Shown: in pieces, positions 1-8,574 of the stretch
How positions within the stretch are numbered: the first letter of the stretch is position 1
How the letters are laid out: every line of letters starts with the position of its first letter
Source of the DNA: Dietzia natronolimnaea
Lineage (GTDB): Bacteria; Actinomycetota; Actinomycetes; Mycobacteriales; Mycobacteriaceae
Direction: 5' to 3' (one strand)
DNA length: 64,000 nt
Assembly (NCBI RefSeq): GCF_039525805.1
Contig: NZ_BAAAHZ010000014.1
Notes under the pieces: generated by a model
The model's database searches: none
Seen by the model: only the letters and a program-made list of their open reading frames with translations
Told to the model about the DNA's origin: nothing
Made by a program: the position numbers and the translations under genes

Positions 1-1
1 G

Positions 2-1135
2 GAAGAGCACTACGCCGACCTGAAGTCGACGGTCGCCGAGTTCGCCGACAAGGTGGTCGCCCCCGCCTCGGCCGAGCACGACCGCAACCACACCTTCCCC
101 TACGAGGTCGTCGCCAAGATGGGCGAGATGGGCCTGTTCGGCCTGCCCTTCCCGGAGGAGTTCGGCGGCATGGGCGGCGACTACTTCGCCCTCTCCCTGG
201 CACTCGAGGAGCTGGGTCGTGTCGACCAGTCGACCGCCATGACGCTCGAGGCGGGCGTGGGCCTCGGCGCGATGCCGATCTACCACTTCGGCACCGACGA
301 GCAGAAGAACACCTGGCTGCCGGATCTCGCCGCGGGCAGGAAGCTCGCGGGCTTCGGCCTCACCGAGCCCGGTGCGGGGTCGGATGCCGGCGCCACCAAG
401 ACCACCGCGAAGCGCGACGGCGACGAGTGGGTGGTCAACGGCAACAAGCAGTTCATCACCAACTCGGGAACCGACATCACCTCGTTGGTCAACGTCACCG
501 CGGTGACCGGCGTGCGGGACAACGGCAAGAAGGCCATCTCGACCATCATCGTCCCGTCGGGCACGCCCGGCTTCACGGTCGAGCCGGCGTACGACAAGGT
601 CGGCTGGAACTCCTCCGACACCCACCCGCTGACGTTCTCCGACGTGCGGGTCCCGGCGGAGAACATCCTCGGCGAGGAGGGGCGCGGGTACGCGAACTTC
701 CTGTCGATCCTCGACGAGGGGCGCATCGCGATCGCCGCGGTGGCCACCGGCGCCGCCCAGGGCTGCGTCGACGAGTCGGTGAAATACGCGCGTGAACGCG
801 AGTCCATGGGCCAGAAGATCGGGTCGTTCCAGGCGATCTCCTTCAAGATCGCCCGCATGGAGGCCCGCGCCCACACTGCGCGCTGCGCCTACTACGAGGC
901 CGCCCGCCTCATGCTGGCCGGCAAGCCGTTCAAGAAGGAGGCCGCCATCGCCAAGATGGTCTCCTCCGAGGCGGCCATGGACAACGCCCGGGACGCCACC
1001 CAGATCCACGGCGGCTACGGGTTCATGAACGAGTACCCGGTGGCCCGGCACTACCGGGACTCCAAGATCCTCGAGATCGGCGAGGGCACCACCGAGGTGC
1101 AACTCATGCTGATCGCGCGCGGTCTCGGGTTATGA
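2..1135 (+). CDS. Acyl-CoA dehydrogenase (FadE19-like), 5' end outside window
   Basis: FAD-dependent alpha,beta-dehydrogenation of a short or branched acyl-CoA. The reading frame is open from base 2, and the residues before the first in-window start (EEHYADLKSTVAEFADK) are typical family N-terminal sequence, so the gene is cut by the window edge and is not a short form. The FAD/substrate loop GFGLTEPGAGSD and the C-terminal IGEGTTEVQ motif are present. The Glu of EGT is the usual catalytic base of short-chain and 2-methyl-branched enzymes. Its stop overlaps the next start (ATGA). The order matches the M. tuberculosis fadE19-Rv2499c-citE group, which points to leucine/isoleucine acyl-CoA breakdown. 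Exact substrate is inferred. Confidence 0.93.
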   Translation, partial: EEHYADLKSTVAEFADKVVAPASAEHDRNHTFPYEVVAKMGEMGLFGLPFPEEFGGMGGDYFALSLALEELGRVDQSTAMTLEAGVGLGAMPIYHFGTDEQKNTWLPDLAAGRKLAGFGLTEPGAGSDAGATKTTAKRDGDEWVVNGNKQFITNSGTDITSLVNVTAVTGVRDNGKKAISTIIVPSGTPGFTVEPAYDKVGWNSSDTHPLTFSDVRVPAENILGEEGRGYANFLSILDEGRIAIAAVATGAAQGCVDESVKYARERESMGQKIGSFQAISFKIARMEARAHTARCAYYEAARLMLAGKPFKKEAAIAKMVSSEAAMDNARDATQIHGGYGFMNEYPVARHYRDSKILEIGEGTTEVQLMLIARGLGL

Positions 1136-1662
1136 GTGACCAGGCTGTGACGATGGACGGACAGCGCAAGGAGATCGTCCAGCGCGGACTGTGGTTCGAG
1201 GAGTACGAGGTCGGCACCGCCTACCTCCACCGCCCCGGGCGCACGATGACCGAGACGGACAACGTCCTGTTCACCACGCTGACGATGAACACCCAGGCCC
1301 TGCACCTGGACGCGGCGTGGTCGGCCGAGCAGCCGGGCTTCGGCGGCGAGCGGCTCATGAACTCCATGCACACGCTGTCGACGCTGGTCGGGCTGTCGGT
1401 CGCGCAGCTCACCCAGGGCACGATCGTGGCCAACCTCGGGTTCTCCGAGGTCACCTTCCCCAAGCCGGTGTTGCACGGTGACACCCTCTACGCCGAGACG
1501 GTGTGCACGGACAAGCGGGAGTCGAAGTCGCGCCCGGGCGAGGGCATCGTGACTCTCGAGCACATCGGTCGCAACCAGCACGGTGACGTGGTGGCCAGGG
1601 CCGTCCGCAAGACGCTGGTCCGTAAGCGTCCGGCCGACCAGGCGGGGGAGGGGTCGGCATGA
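1132..1662 (+). CDS. MaoC-like (R)-specific enoyl-CoA hydratase
   Basis: 176-residue single hot-dog-fold protein of the MaoC family, expected to hydrate an unsaturated acyl-CoA. The family region runs from about residue 22 (FEEYEVGTAYLHRPGRTMTE) through the hydratase core (NTQALHLDAAWS) to about residue 165. It overlaps the upstream dehydrogenase by ATGA and the downstream lyase by four bases, so the three are translationally coupled. Orthologous position to M. tuberculosis Rv2499c. In a leucine pathway it could act on a methylglutaconyl-type CoA; this is inference from context. A regulatory role cannot be excluded. Confidence 0.88.
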   Translation: MSDQAVTMDGQRKEIVQRGLWFEEYEVGTAYLHRPGRTMTETDNVLFTTLTMNTQALHLDAAWSAEQPGFGGERLMNSMHTLSTLVGLSVAQLTQGTIVANLGFSEVTFPKPVLHGDTLYAETVCTDKRESKSRPGEGIVTLEHIGRNQHGDVVARAVRKTLVRKRPADQAGEGSA

Positions 1663-2519
1663 CCCCGGCGTGGATCCCGCCCGGCCCGGCACTGCTGTTC
1701 TGCCCGGCCGACCGCCCCGAGCGCTACGGCAAGGCGGCCGAGCGCGCGGACGTGGTGATCGTCGACCTGGAGGACGCGGTCGCACCGGACGCCCGACCGG
1801 CCGCCCGGGAGGCGCTCGTGGCCTCCGACCTGGATCCGGAGCGCACGATCGTCCGTGTCAACCCGAGCGACTCCGATGATCACGCCGCGGACCTCGAGGC
1901 CCTCGCCGGGACGGGCTACCGTTGCGTCATGCTCGCCAAGACCGAGTCGGCCGCGCAGGTCGCCGACGTCCACGCCGCCACCGGCGCGGCGGTGTTGGCG
2001 CTGGTGGAGACGCCTCTGGGCGTGGTCCGCGCCGCGGAGATCGCCGCCGCACCCGGATGCGCCGGGATGATGTGGGGCGCCGAGGACCTCCTGGCCGCCA
2101 TGGGTGGCTCGACCAGCCGTTTCTCGGGAATCGAGGCCGGTGGCCCCCGGGTCGCGGGGGAGTACCGCGACGTCCCGAGGCACGCGCGTGCGCAGGTCGC
2201 GCTCGCGGCGGCCGCGTTCGGTCGGTGGGCGGTGGACTCGGTCCACCTCGACATCGCCGACGAGGCGGGTCAGCGCGCCGAGGCGCTCGACGCCGTCGCC
2301 CTGGGGTTCGTGGCCACGGCCTGCATCCACCCGTCCCAGGTGGCGGTGGTCCGACAGGCCTATGCGCCCGACGACGACGAGGTGGCCTGGGCCCGGAAGG
2401 TCCTCGACGCCGCCCGGAGCAACCAGGGCGTCTTCCGGCTGGACGGCCGCATGGTCGACGGCCCCGTCTTCCGACAGGCCGAGGCGACGATGCGTCGCGC
2501 CGCGGCCTCCGCCACCTGA
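1659..2519 (+). CDS. CitE-like beta-hydroxyacyl-CoA lyase (HpcH/HpaI family)
   Basis: 286-residue TIM-barrel lyase of the CitE/HpcH group. Visible motifs are LLFCPADRPERYGKA at the start, VIVDLEDAVAP, the metal-binding stretch LVETPLGVVRAAEI, WGAEDLLAAMGG, and CIHPSQVAVV near residue 226. No citrate lyase alpha or gamma subunit is nearby, so it is a stand-alone CitE-like enzyme and not citrate lyase. The M. tuberculosis protein in the same gene order (Rv2498c) cleaves beta-hydroxyacyl-CoAs such as (R)-HMG-CoA and (S)-citramalyl-CoA. By synteny it is the last carbon-carbon cleavage step of leucine breakdown, giving acetoacetate for the CoA-transferase encoded downstream. Confidence 0.87.
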   Translation: MTPAWIPPGPALLFCPADRPERYGKAAERADVVIVDLEDAVAPDARPAAREALVASDLDPERTIVRVNPSDSDDHAADLEALAGTGYRCVMLAKTESAAQVADVHAATGAAVLALVETPLGVVRAAEIAAAPGCAGMMWGAEDLLAAMGGSTSRFSGIEAGGPRVAGEYRDVPRHARAQVALAAAAFGRWAVDSVHLDIADEAGQRAEALDAVALGFVATACIHPSQVAVVRQAYAPDDDEVAWARKVLDAARSNQGVFRLDGRMVDGPVFRQAEATMRRAAASAT

Positions 2520-2521
2520 CT

Positions 2522-2551
2522 CGCCGCCACCCGACACGCCGCCACCCGACA
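2522..2551 (+). repeat. Two tandem copies of a 15-bp unit
   Basis: The unit CGCCGCCACCCGACA occurs twice back to back in the 84-bp gap between the lyase stop and the acyl-CoA ligase start. It lies upstream of the ligase ribosome binding site. It is probably a replication-slippage product; no function is evident. Confidence 0.6.
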
Positions 2552-2603
2552 CTGCAACCCCCACTTCGTGGGCCGTCCGATCCCACCCTCAAGGAGCACC
2601 GAG

Positions 2604-4253
2604 ATGACCACCACCGATCTCGATTCCACCCCACTGGACCCCGCCCTGTCCCACACCCGTGGGGACGCCGACGTCCCGCTGCTCACGCAGACGATCGCCG
2701 ACAACCTGGCCGCCACGGTCGAGCGCTTCGGCGACCGCGACGCCCTCGTCGACGTGCAGGCCGGACGCCGGTGGACCTACACGGAGTTCCACGCCGACGT
2801 CCGTCGCCTGGCCTCGGGCCTGCTCCGGCTCGGGATCCGGACCGGCGACCGCGTGGGGATCTGGTCCCCCAACCGCTGGGAGTGGGTGATGATCCAGTAC
2901 GCCACCGCCGAGATCGGGGCGGTGCTGGTCAACATCAACCCCTCCTACCGCGTCCACGAGCTGGAGTACGTGCTCAAGCAGGCCGGGATCAAGGCCGTGG
3001 TCGCGGCGCCCCAGTTCAAGGACTCGGACTACACCGGCATGCTCTCGCAGGTCCAGCCGAGCTGCCCGGACCTCGAGGTCGTCGTGCTGTTCGGCGACGA
3101 GGAGTGGGAGTCGATGATGTCGGGGCCCACCGACGCGGAGGAGCTGGCCGGGATCCGCGCCGGTCTCGGCGCCGGCGACCCCATCAACATCCAGTACACG
3201 TCGGGCACGACCGGGTTCCCCAAGGGCGCCACCCTCTCGCACACCAACATCCTCAACAACGGGTTCTTCGTGGGCGAGACGATCAACTACTCGGAGGTGG
3301 ACCGGGTCTGCATCCCGGTGCCCTTCTACCACTGCTTCGGCATGGTGATGGGCAACCTCGCGTGCACCACCCACGGGTCGTGCATGGTGATCCCCGCGCC
3401 GGCGTTCGACCCCGCCGCCTCGCTGCGGGCGGTGGCGCAGGAGAAGTGCACGAGCCTGTACGGCGTGCCGACGATGTTCATCGCCGAGCTCGCGCTCGAG
3501 GACTTCGACTCCTACGACCTGTCGTCCCTGCGGACCGGGATCATGGCGGGGTCGCCGTGCCCGGAGGCGACCATGCGTCAGGTGATCGACCAGATGAACA
3601 TGGAGGAGGTGTCGATCTGTTACGGCATGACCGAGACCTCCCCGGTGTCCACCCAGACCCGGGCCGACGACTCGTTGGACCGCCGCGTCTCCACCGTGGG
3701 GCGGGTCGGCCAGCACCTGGAGATCAAGATCGTCGACCCGGAGTCGGGTGAGACCCTGCCGCGCGGCGAGGCGGGGGAGTTCTGTACCAAGGGGTACAGC
3801 GTGATGATCGGGTACTGGAACGAGCCGGAGAAGACCGCGGAGGCCCTCGACGCCGACGGGTGGATGCACACCGGGGACATCGGGGAGATGGACTCCGACG
3901 GTTACGTCAAGATCACCGGCCGGATCAAGGACATGGTGATCCGCGGCGGTGAGAACATCTATCCGCGCGAGGTCGAGGAGTTCCTCTACACGCACCCCGA
4001 CATCCTCGACGCCCAGGTGATCGGGGTGCCGGATCCCAAGTACGGCGAGGAGCTCATGGCGTGGGTCCGGCTCAAGCCCGGGCGCGACGACCTCACGGCC
4101 GACGAGGTCCGCGATTTCGCCACCGGCAAGCTCGCGCGCCACAAGATCCCGAAGTACGTCCACGTGGTGGACGAGTTCCCCATGACGGTCACAGGCAAGG
4201 TCCGCAAGGTCGACATGCGCAAGACGGCGATCGAGATCCTCGGCATCGCCTGA
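2604..4253 (+). CDS. Acyl-CoA ligase (AMP-binding, FadD type)
   Basis: 549-residue ANL-family ligase that adenylates a carboxylic acid and transfers it to CoA. It shows the AMP-binding P-loop YTSGTTGFPKGATLSH, YGMTETSP, the hinge region HTGDIGEMDSDGYVKITGR, and the C-terminal catalytic-lysine motif TVTGKVRK. The frame opens upstream at 2568, but the ATG at 2604 has AAGGAG at 2591-2596 with good spacing and begins MTTTDLDS, so this start was chosen. It sits between the lyase and the CoA-transferase genes, as fadD35 does beside scoA/scoB in M. tuberculosis. It probably feeds a short or branched acid into the same pathway. Substrate unknown. Confidence 0.92.
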   Translation: MTTTDLDSTPLDPALSHTRGDADVPLLTQTIADNLAATVERFGDRDALVDVQAGRRWTYTEFHADVRRLASGLLRLGIRTGDRVGIWSPNRWEWVMIQYATAEIGAVLVNINPSYRVHELEYVLKQAGIKAVVAAPQFKDSDYTGMLSQVQPSCPDLEVVVLFGDEEWESMMSGPTDAEELAGIRAGLGAGDPINIQYTSGTTGFPKGATLSHTNILNNGFFVGETINYSEVDRVCIPVPFYHCFGMVMGNLACTTHGSCMVIPAPAFDPAASLRAVAQEKCTSLYGVPTMFIAELALEDFDSYDLSSLRTGIMAGSPCPEATMRQVIDQMNMEEVSICYGMTETSPVSTQTRADDSLDRRVSTVGRVGQHLEIKIVDPESGETLPRGEAGEFCTKGYSVMIGYWNEPEKTAEALDADGWMHTGDIGEMDSDGYVKITGRIKDMVIRGGENIYPREVEEFLYTHPDILDAQVIGVPDPKYGEELMAWVRLKPGRDDLTADEVRDFATGKLARHKIPKYVHVVDEFPMTVTGKVRKVDMRKTAIEILGIA

Positions 4254-4280
4254 CGGCCCACACACCCAAGGAGGACGTGT

Positions 4281-5057
4281 ATGTCCAGCAAGATCATGAC
4301 AGCGGCGGAGGCCGTCGCGGACATCCCGGACGGGGCGTCGATCGCCGCCGGCGGATTCGGGCTGTGCGGGATCCCCCAGGTCGTCATCGAGGCCCTCGCG
4401 TCCCGCGACGTCGGCGACTTCGAGGTCTTCTCCAACAACGCCGGGGTCGACGGCAAGGGCCTCGGCATGCTCCTGGAGACCGGGAAGCTCCGGCGCATCG
4501 TCTCGTCGTACGTGGGCGAGAACAAGGAGTTCGCCCGCCAGTACCTGTCCGGTGAGCTCGAGGTCGAGTTGACGCCGCAGGGCACACTCGCCGAGCGGAT
4601 GCGCGCGGGCGGCTCCGGGATCGGGGCGTTCTACACGCGGACCGGCGTGGGCACCTACGTGGCCGACGGCGGGATGCCGTGGAAGTACGACTCCGAGGGC
4701 GGCGTCGCGGTGGCCTCGCCGCCCAAGGAGACCCGGGAGATCCGGGGTGAGACCTACGTGCTCGAGCAGGCCATCGAGGCCGACTTCTCGCTGGTGCGGG
4801 CTGCGGTCGCGGACCGCAGCGGCAACCTGCGGTTCAACCTCACCGCACGCAACTTCTCACCGTTGGCCGCCATGGCCGGCCGTGTGTGCATCGTCGAGGC
4901 GGAGAAGATCGTCGAGGTCGGCGAGCTGGCCCCCGACGACATCCACCTGCCCGGCATCTTCGTGCACCGCCTGGTGGAGCTCACCGCGCAGCAGGTGGAG
5001 CAGACCAAGTGGATCGAGAAGACCACCACCAACCCGCCCTCGGAAGGACAGCGCTGA
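4281..5057 (+). CDS. scoA: 3-oxoacid CoA-transferase subunit A
   Basis: 258-residue alpha subunit of a class I CoA-transferase, which swaps CoA between succinyl-CoA and acetoacetate. The N-terminal GGFGLCGIPQ glycine-rich loop is diagnostic. AAGGAGG at 4268-4274 precedes the ATG. Its TGA overlaps the subunit B ATG by one base, so the two subunits are translated together. In this operon the enzyme would activate the acetoacetate released by the CitE-like lyase. A different acceptor acid is possible, because class I transferases have varied specificity. Confidence 0.93.
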   Translation: MSSKIMTAAEAVADIPDGASIAAGGFGLCGIPQVVIEALASRDVGDFEVFSNNAGVDGKGLGMLLETGKLRRIVSSYVGENKEFARQYLSGELEVELTPQGTLAERMRAGGSGIGAFYTRTGVGTYVADGGMPWKYDSEGGVAVASPPKETREIRGETYVLEQAIEADFSLVRAAVADRSGNLRFNLTARNFSPLAAMAGRVCIVEAEKIVEVGELAPDDIHLPGIFVHRLVELTAQQVEQTKWIEKTTTNPPSEGQR

Positions 5058-5710
5058 TGAGCAGGATCGGACGCGACCGCAAGGCGATGGCCGCCCGCGC
5101 GGCCCTCGAACTGTCGGACGGCCAGTACGTGAACCTCGGTATCGGGCTCCCGACGCTGGTGCCCAACTACGTCCCCGAGGACGTCAACGTCACCCTGCAG
5201 TCGGAGAACGGACTGCTCGGGATCGGCCCCTACCCGCACCCGGACGACGTCGACCCGGACCTGATCAACGCCGGCAAGGAGACCGTCACCACGCTCCCCG
5301 GCTCGTCGATCTTCGACTCCGCGATGAGCTTCGGGATGATCCGCTCGGGCAAGATCGACGTGGCGATCCTGGGGGCGATGGAGGTCAACCCGGCCGGTGA
5401 CATCGCCAACTGGATGGTGCCCGGCGCGATGGTCAAGGGCATGGGCGGCGCGATGGACCTCGTGGTGGGGGCCCGCCGCATCGTCGTGGTGATGGACCAG
5501 GTGGCCAAGGACGGCTCGTCCAAGATCGTCTCCGAGATCTCGCTGCCGCTCACGGGCCTGGGCTGCGTGGACCGGATCATCACCGAGCTCGGGGTGTTCG
5601 ACCGCGACGCAGACGGGCTGACCCTGGTGGAGATCGTCGACGGGGTGACCCTCGATCAGGTCGCCGCCGCCACGGGAGCCCCGTACCGGGTGAGCGCGGA
5701 CCTGGCGTGA
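5057..5710 (+). CDS. scoB: 3-oxoacid CoA-transferase subunit B
   Basis: 217-residue beta subunit carrying the active-site glutamate in SENGLLGIGPYP, which forms the glutamyl-CoA thioester in this family. The N-terminus MSRIGRDRKAMAARAALEL and the NLGIGLPTLVPNYV motif match ScoB. The frame is open further upstream, but the ATG at 5057 overlaps the subunit A stop, as expected of this pair, and gives the standard family length. It is the last gene of the operon that enters at the left edge; a CPBP-family gene follows on the same strand. Confidence 0.93.
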   Translation: MSRIGRDRKAMAARAALELSDGQYVNLGIGLPTLVPNYVPEDVNVTLQSENGLLGIGPYPHPDDVDPDLINAGKETVTTLPGSSIFDSAMSFGMIRSGKIDVAILGAMEVNPAGDIANWMVPGAMVKGMGGAMDLVVGARRIVVVMDQVAKDGSSKIVSEISLPLTGLGCVDRIITELGVFDRDADGLTLVEIVDGVTLDQVAAATGAPYRVSADLA

Positions 5711-5798
5711 TCGAGGTGCTGCGGTAATCGCGCCACCGCCCGCCGGCGCCGCCGGACTCTGGACCACACCGGTCCGGGGTCGGGCGGCGCTCTCGGCG

Positions 5799-6458
5799 TT
5801 GGCCTGGGTGCTGGGGTATGTGGTCGGCCTCGTCGTCGTCCTCCTCGTCCTCCTCGCCGCGAGCACCGTCGGCACCGCGCGACCCGACACCGCCCTGCTC
5901 GCCCTCGTGGTGCTCGGCGGCACGGCGGTGGCGGCGCTGGTCGCCGTGCGGATCCACCTGCTGCGCCGCCGCGGTCTGGGGTGGGCCGACGTGGGGCTGC
6001 GCCCCCCGGCGCGCACGCCGCTGCACCTGGTGTGGCAGATCCCGGCGGTGATGCTCGCGGGGGTCGCGGCGTCCATGGTCGTGCTCGTCCCGCTGGGGGC
6101 GGGGCCGGAGGGCTCCGACGACGGGCTCGAGGACCTCGCCACCGGCGGGCCGGCGTTCGTGGTCCTCGGGCTGCTCGCCGTCGCGGTGCTCGTTCCCGTG
6201 GCCGAGGAGGTGGTCTTCCGGGGGATCGTCCTACCCGCGCTGAGAGCGAGGTTCCGGGCGGTTCCGGGGATCGCGCTCGCGGGGGCGGTCTTCGCCGCCG
6301 TGCACCTGATCCCGCCCGCGCTGCCCTACCTGGTGGTGGTGGGGATCTCGCTGTGCGTGATGGCGCAGTGGTACCGGTCGATCGTGCCCGGGATCGTGCT
6401 CCACGGCGTCAACAACGCGGTCGTGTTCGCCGGCATCGTCGCGGCGGGCTCGGCCTGA
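5799..6458 (+). CDS. CPBP family intramembrane metalloprotease
   Basis: About 219 residues with several hydrophobic segments and the CPBP/Rce1-like motifs: EEVVFRG (EExxxR), a His in FAAVHLIPP, and HGVNNAVV near the C-terminus. It should be a membrane-embedded protease or protease-like protein. The start is uncertain. TTG at 5799 is the first conventional start, but the frame stays open back to the ScoB stop region without ATG or GTG, and the upstream residues look plausible, so the true N-terminus may lie further left with a rare start codon. Its job is unknown. It follows the CoA-transferase gene on the same strand. Confidence 0.8.
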   Translation: MAWVLGYVVGLVVVLLVLLAASTVGTARPDTALLALVVLGGTAVAALVAVRIHLLRRRGLGWADVGLRPPARTPLHLVWQIPAVMLAGVAASMVVLVPLGAGPEGSDDGLEDLATGGPAFVVLGLLAVAVLVPVAEEVVFRGIVLPALRARFRAVPGIALAGAVFAAVHLIPPALPYLVVVGISLCVMAQWYRSIVPGIVLHGVNNAVVFAGIVAAGSA

Positions 6459-6489
6459 GGGGTGCACGTGGGGCGGTGCCCGGCGGAGC

Positions 6490-7431
6490 TCAGGCCAGCA
6501 GTGCGGACACCAGCAGCAGGACGGGGAGCGCCCCGAGGGTGGTGAGGACCGCCGAGTCGCGGGCGAGCAGCGTCCCGTGGCCGTATCGGGTGGCCACCAC
6601 GAGCACGTTCTGCGCCGTGGGCAGGGCGGCGGCCACCACCACGGTGAGGAGCTCGTGACCCCGCATCCCCATGAGGCCGCTGCCGACGGCGTACGCGAGC
6701 AGGGGGTGTGCGACCAGCTTCAGGCCGCTGGCCAGGGCGATCTCCCGGCGCGGTGACGCTCCGGCCTCGAGCACCTTCACGCCGTAGAGGGACATGCCGA
6801 ACACCAGGAGTGCGCCGGGGACCGAGATCTGACCGACCAGGTGGACCGGCTCGAGCAGCCGTTCCGGCGGCGACCACGGCAATGCCGCCACCACCACCCC
6901 GGCCAGCGCGGCCAGGACCAGCGGGGTCCGGGCGGCCTGGAGCGCCGAGGAGAACGCACCTCCGCCGCCATCGGTCGTCCCCTCCGCCCGGGCGGCGCGC
7001 TCGAGTACGGCGATGGCGATCGGCTGGAGCACCGCCACCTGGAAGAGCAACAGGGGCATGACGAACCCGAAGTCCCCCAGGACGTAGACGGCGATGGGGA
7101 TGCCCAGGTTGGCCGAGTTGACGTAGCTGGCGGACAGGGCGCCGACGGCGAGGTCGGCGGCCGGCCGCCGGAGCGACAGTTTCGCGATGAGCACGTAGGC
7201 CACCGCCATGACGATCGCCGTCGCGGCGGAGACCACGAAGACGCCGGTGAAGACCTGGTCGAGCGTGGTCCGGGCGAGGGCGTCGAACAGCAGGGCCGGG
7301 GTGGCGACGAAGAACACGAGCCGGTTGAGCACCAGTCGGGCGTCGGAACCGAGGACCCGGGAACGGGCGAGCAGCCACCCGAGTGCGACGACCGCGACGA
7401 TCACGGCGAAGCCGTTGAGGACGCCGGCCAC
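6490..7431 (-). CDS. AEC family transporter (auxin-efflux-carrier-like)
   Basis: 313-residue integral membrane protein with about ten hydrophobic segments in two halves, as in the AEC family of secondary carriers for organic or amino acids. Recognisable features are the N-terminal GFAVIVAVVALGWLLAR, the SYVNSANLGIPIAVYVLG segment (Asn-Leu-Gly-Ile-Pro of the crossing helix), and AALPTAQNVLVVA in the second half. It starts with GTG. It is convergent with the CPBP gene and reads away from the ribosomal-protein operon terminator. Substrate unknown. Confidence 0.86.
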   Translation of the reverse strand: MAGVLNGFAVIVAVVALGWLLARSRVLGSDARLVLNRLVFFVATPALLFDALARTTLDQVFTGVFVVSAATAIVMAVAYVLIAKLSLRRPAADLAVGALSASYVNSANLGIPIAVYVLGDFGFVMPLLLFQVAVLQPIAIAVLERAARAEGTTDGGGGAFSSALQAARTPLVLAALAGVVVAALPWSPPERLLEPVHLVGQISVPGALLVFGMSLYGVKVLEAGASPRREIALASGLKLVAHPLLAYAVGSGLMGMRGHELLTVVVAAALPTAQNVLVVATRYGHGTLLARDSAVLTTLGALPVLLLVSALLA

Positions 7432-7469
7432 TGCGGACTCCTGGGGTTCGGGGGAGGGGAGCGGTAACG

Positions 7470-7518
7470 CCGATCGGGGCCGAGCACTCCTGCGGGCAGG
7501 AGGCGCGACCCCGATCGG
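7470..7518 (-). terminator. Two-part hairpin downstream of rpsR
   Basis: The arms CCGATCGGGG (7470-7479) and CCCCGATCGG (7509-7518) pair perfectly. Inside them CTCCTG (7487-7492) pairs with CAGGAG (7497-7502). The structure lies just after the rpsR stop in the direction of the leftward ribosomal-protein operon, and upstream of the leftward AEC gene. A terminator or attenuator between the two is the simplest reading. There is no T-tract, as is usual in actinobacteria. Confidence 0.5.
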
Positions 7519-7594
7519 GTTGCTGTTGCCTGTGTCGGCGGCTATTTACCGCGGACGGGACGTGCGGTGCGGTTCGACCGCGCCGAGCAAGGGC

Positions 7595-7852
7595 TCAGCG
7601 GCTGGTGAACGGCAGCAGTGCCATCTCACGGGCGTTCTTGACCGCGACGGCGACCTGACGCTGCTGCTGCGGCGTGAGGCCGGTGACGCGGCGCGAACGG
7701 ATCTTGCCACGATCGGAGATGAACGTGCGGAGGGTGTTGACGTCCTTGTAGTCGACCGTCTCGATACCCGCGACCTTCAACGGGTTCTTCTTGGGCCGAC
7801 GACCCTCCTGGGCACGGATCTTCTTGGACGGGGTGCTACGCGCTTTTGCCAT
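7595..7852 (-). CDS. rpsR: 30S ribosomal protein S18, zinc-independent paralogue
   Basis: 85-residue S18 (MAKARSTPSKKIRAQEGRRP, later TGLTPQQQRQVAVAVKNAREM) with no cysteine, so it is a C-minus form. Last gene of the leftward operon L28-L33-S14-S18, the same order as the rpmB2-rpmG1-rpsN2-rpsR2 group of mycobacteria. In those relatives Zur represses such genes when zinc is sufficient, and the products replace zinc-binding paralogues in the ribosome during zinc starvation. That regulation is inferred here from gene content and a weak operator match upstream. Confidence 0.95.
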   Translation of the reverse strand: MAKARSTPSKKIRAQEGRRPKKNPLKVAGIETVDYKDVNTLRTFISDRGKIRSRRVTGLTPQQQRQVAVAVKNAREMALLPFTSR

Positions 7853-7862
7853 GATTACCTAC

Positions 7863-8168
7863 TCACCAACTCGACTTCGTGACACCGGGCAGCTCGCCAC
7901 GGTGGGCCATCTCGCGCATGCGGACGCGGGAGAGGCCGAACTTGCGGAGGTAGCCGCGGGGGCGGCCATCGGCGACGTCGCGGTTACGCACCCGCACGGG
8001 CGAGGCGTCACGCGGCATCTTGTTGAGCGCGGTCTGGGCGTCCATGCGCGCCTCGTCCGTGCTCTCGGGGTTCTTGATGATTGCCTTGAGCTCGGCGCGG
8101 CGCTCGGCGAACCGGGCCACCTTGGCCTTGCGCTGCTCGTTGCGCGCGATCTTTGACTTCTTGGCCAC
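7863..8168 (-). CDS. rpsN: 30S ribosomal protein S14, zinc-independent paralogue
   Basis: 101-residue long-type S14 (MAKKSKIARNEQRKAKVARF; GRPRGYLRKFGLSRVRMREM). The short zinc-binding S14 has about 61 residues and a CxxC-x(n)-CxxC motif. This protein has neither, so it is the zinc-free form. It lies ten bases upstream of rpsR in transcription order and just after L33, forming a compact four-gene operon. Confidence 0.95.
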   Translation of the reverse strand: MAKKSKIARNEQRKAKVARFAERRAELKAIIKNPESTDEARMDAQTALNKMPRDASPVRVRNRDVADGRPRGYLRKFGLSRVRMREMAHRGELPGVTKSSW

Positions 8169-8171
8169 GGG

Positions 8172-8336
8172 TCAGCGCTCCTCTCGGAATTCGACGTGCT
8201 TACGGACGACCGGGTCGAACTTCTTGAGGACGATGCGGTCCGGGTTGTTACGGCGGTTCTTGCGGGTCACGTACGTGAACCCGGTCCCGGCCGTGGACTT
8301 GAGCTTGATGATGGGTCGAACGTCGTTACGTGCCAT
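8172..8336 (-). CDS. rpmG: 50S ribosomal protein L33, zinc-independent paralogue
   Basis: 54-residue L33 (MARNDVRPIIKLKSTAGTGF) lacking all four zinc-ligand cysteines of the C-plus form. The frame is open further upstream to 8390, but the ATG at 8334-8336 gives the standard L33 N-terminus and lies one base after the L28 stop (TGAgATG), so it was chosen. The tight spacing indicates coupled translation with L28. Confidence 0.95.
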   Translation of the reverse strand: MARNDVRPIIKLKSTAGTGFTYVTRKNRRNNPDRIVLKKFDPVVRKHVEFREER

Positions 8337-8337
8337 C

Positions 8338-8574
8338 TCAGATCTTCTCCCCACGGGCGCGGATACGGGCCACGACGGCCTCGATGCCATCGCGGTCGAT
8401 GGTCTTGATGCCCTTGGTGGAGACCGTCAGCGTGACGCGACGACCCTCGGAGGGCACGAAGTAGCTACGGCGCTGGATGTTCGGGTTCCAGCGACGGTTG
8501 GTCCTGCGGTGTGAGTGCGAGACGGACTTGCCGAAACCCGGCTTCCGTCCCGTTACCTGGCAATGCGCCGACAT
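8338..8574 (-). CDS. rpmB: 50S ribosomal protein L28, zinc-independent paralogue
   Basis: 78-residue L28 (MSAHCQVTGRKPGFGKSVSHSH; SYFVPSEGRRVTLTVSTKGI). It has one cysteine and not the paired CxxC of zinc-binding L28, which marks a C-minus paralogue. First gene of the leftward operon. Its promoter must lie in the 358-bp divergent region to the right, shared with the L31-L32 operon. Confidence 0.95.
   Translation of the reverse strand: MSAHCQVTGRKPGFGKSVSHSHRRTNRRWNPNIQRRSYFVPSEGRRVTLTVSTKGIKTIDRDGIEAVVARIRARGEKI

Noticed and set aside
1659..2519. Citrate lyase beta subunit
   Set aside because: No alpha or gamma subunit or accessory cit genes are present; the branched-chain catabolic context favours a stand-alone CitE-like lyase.
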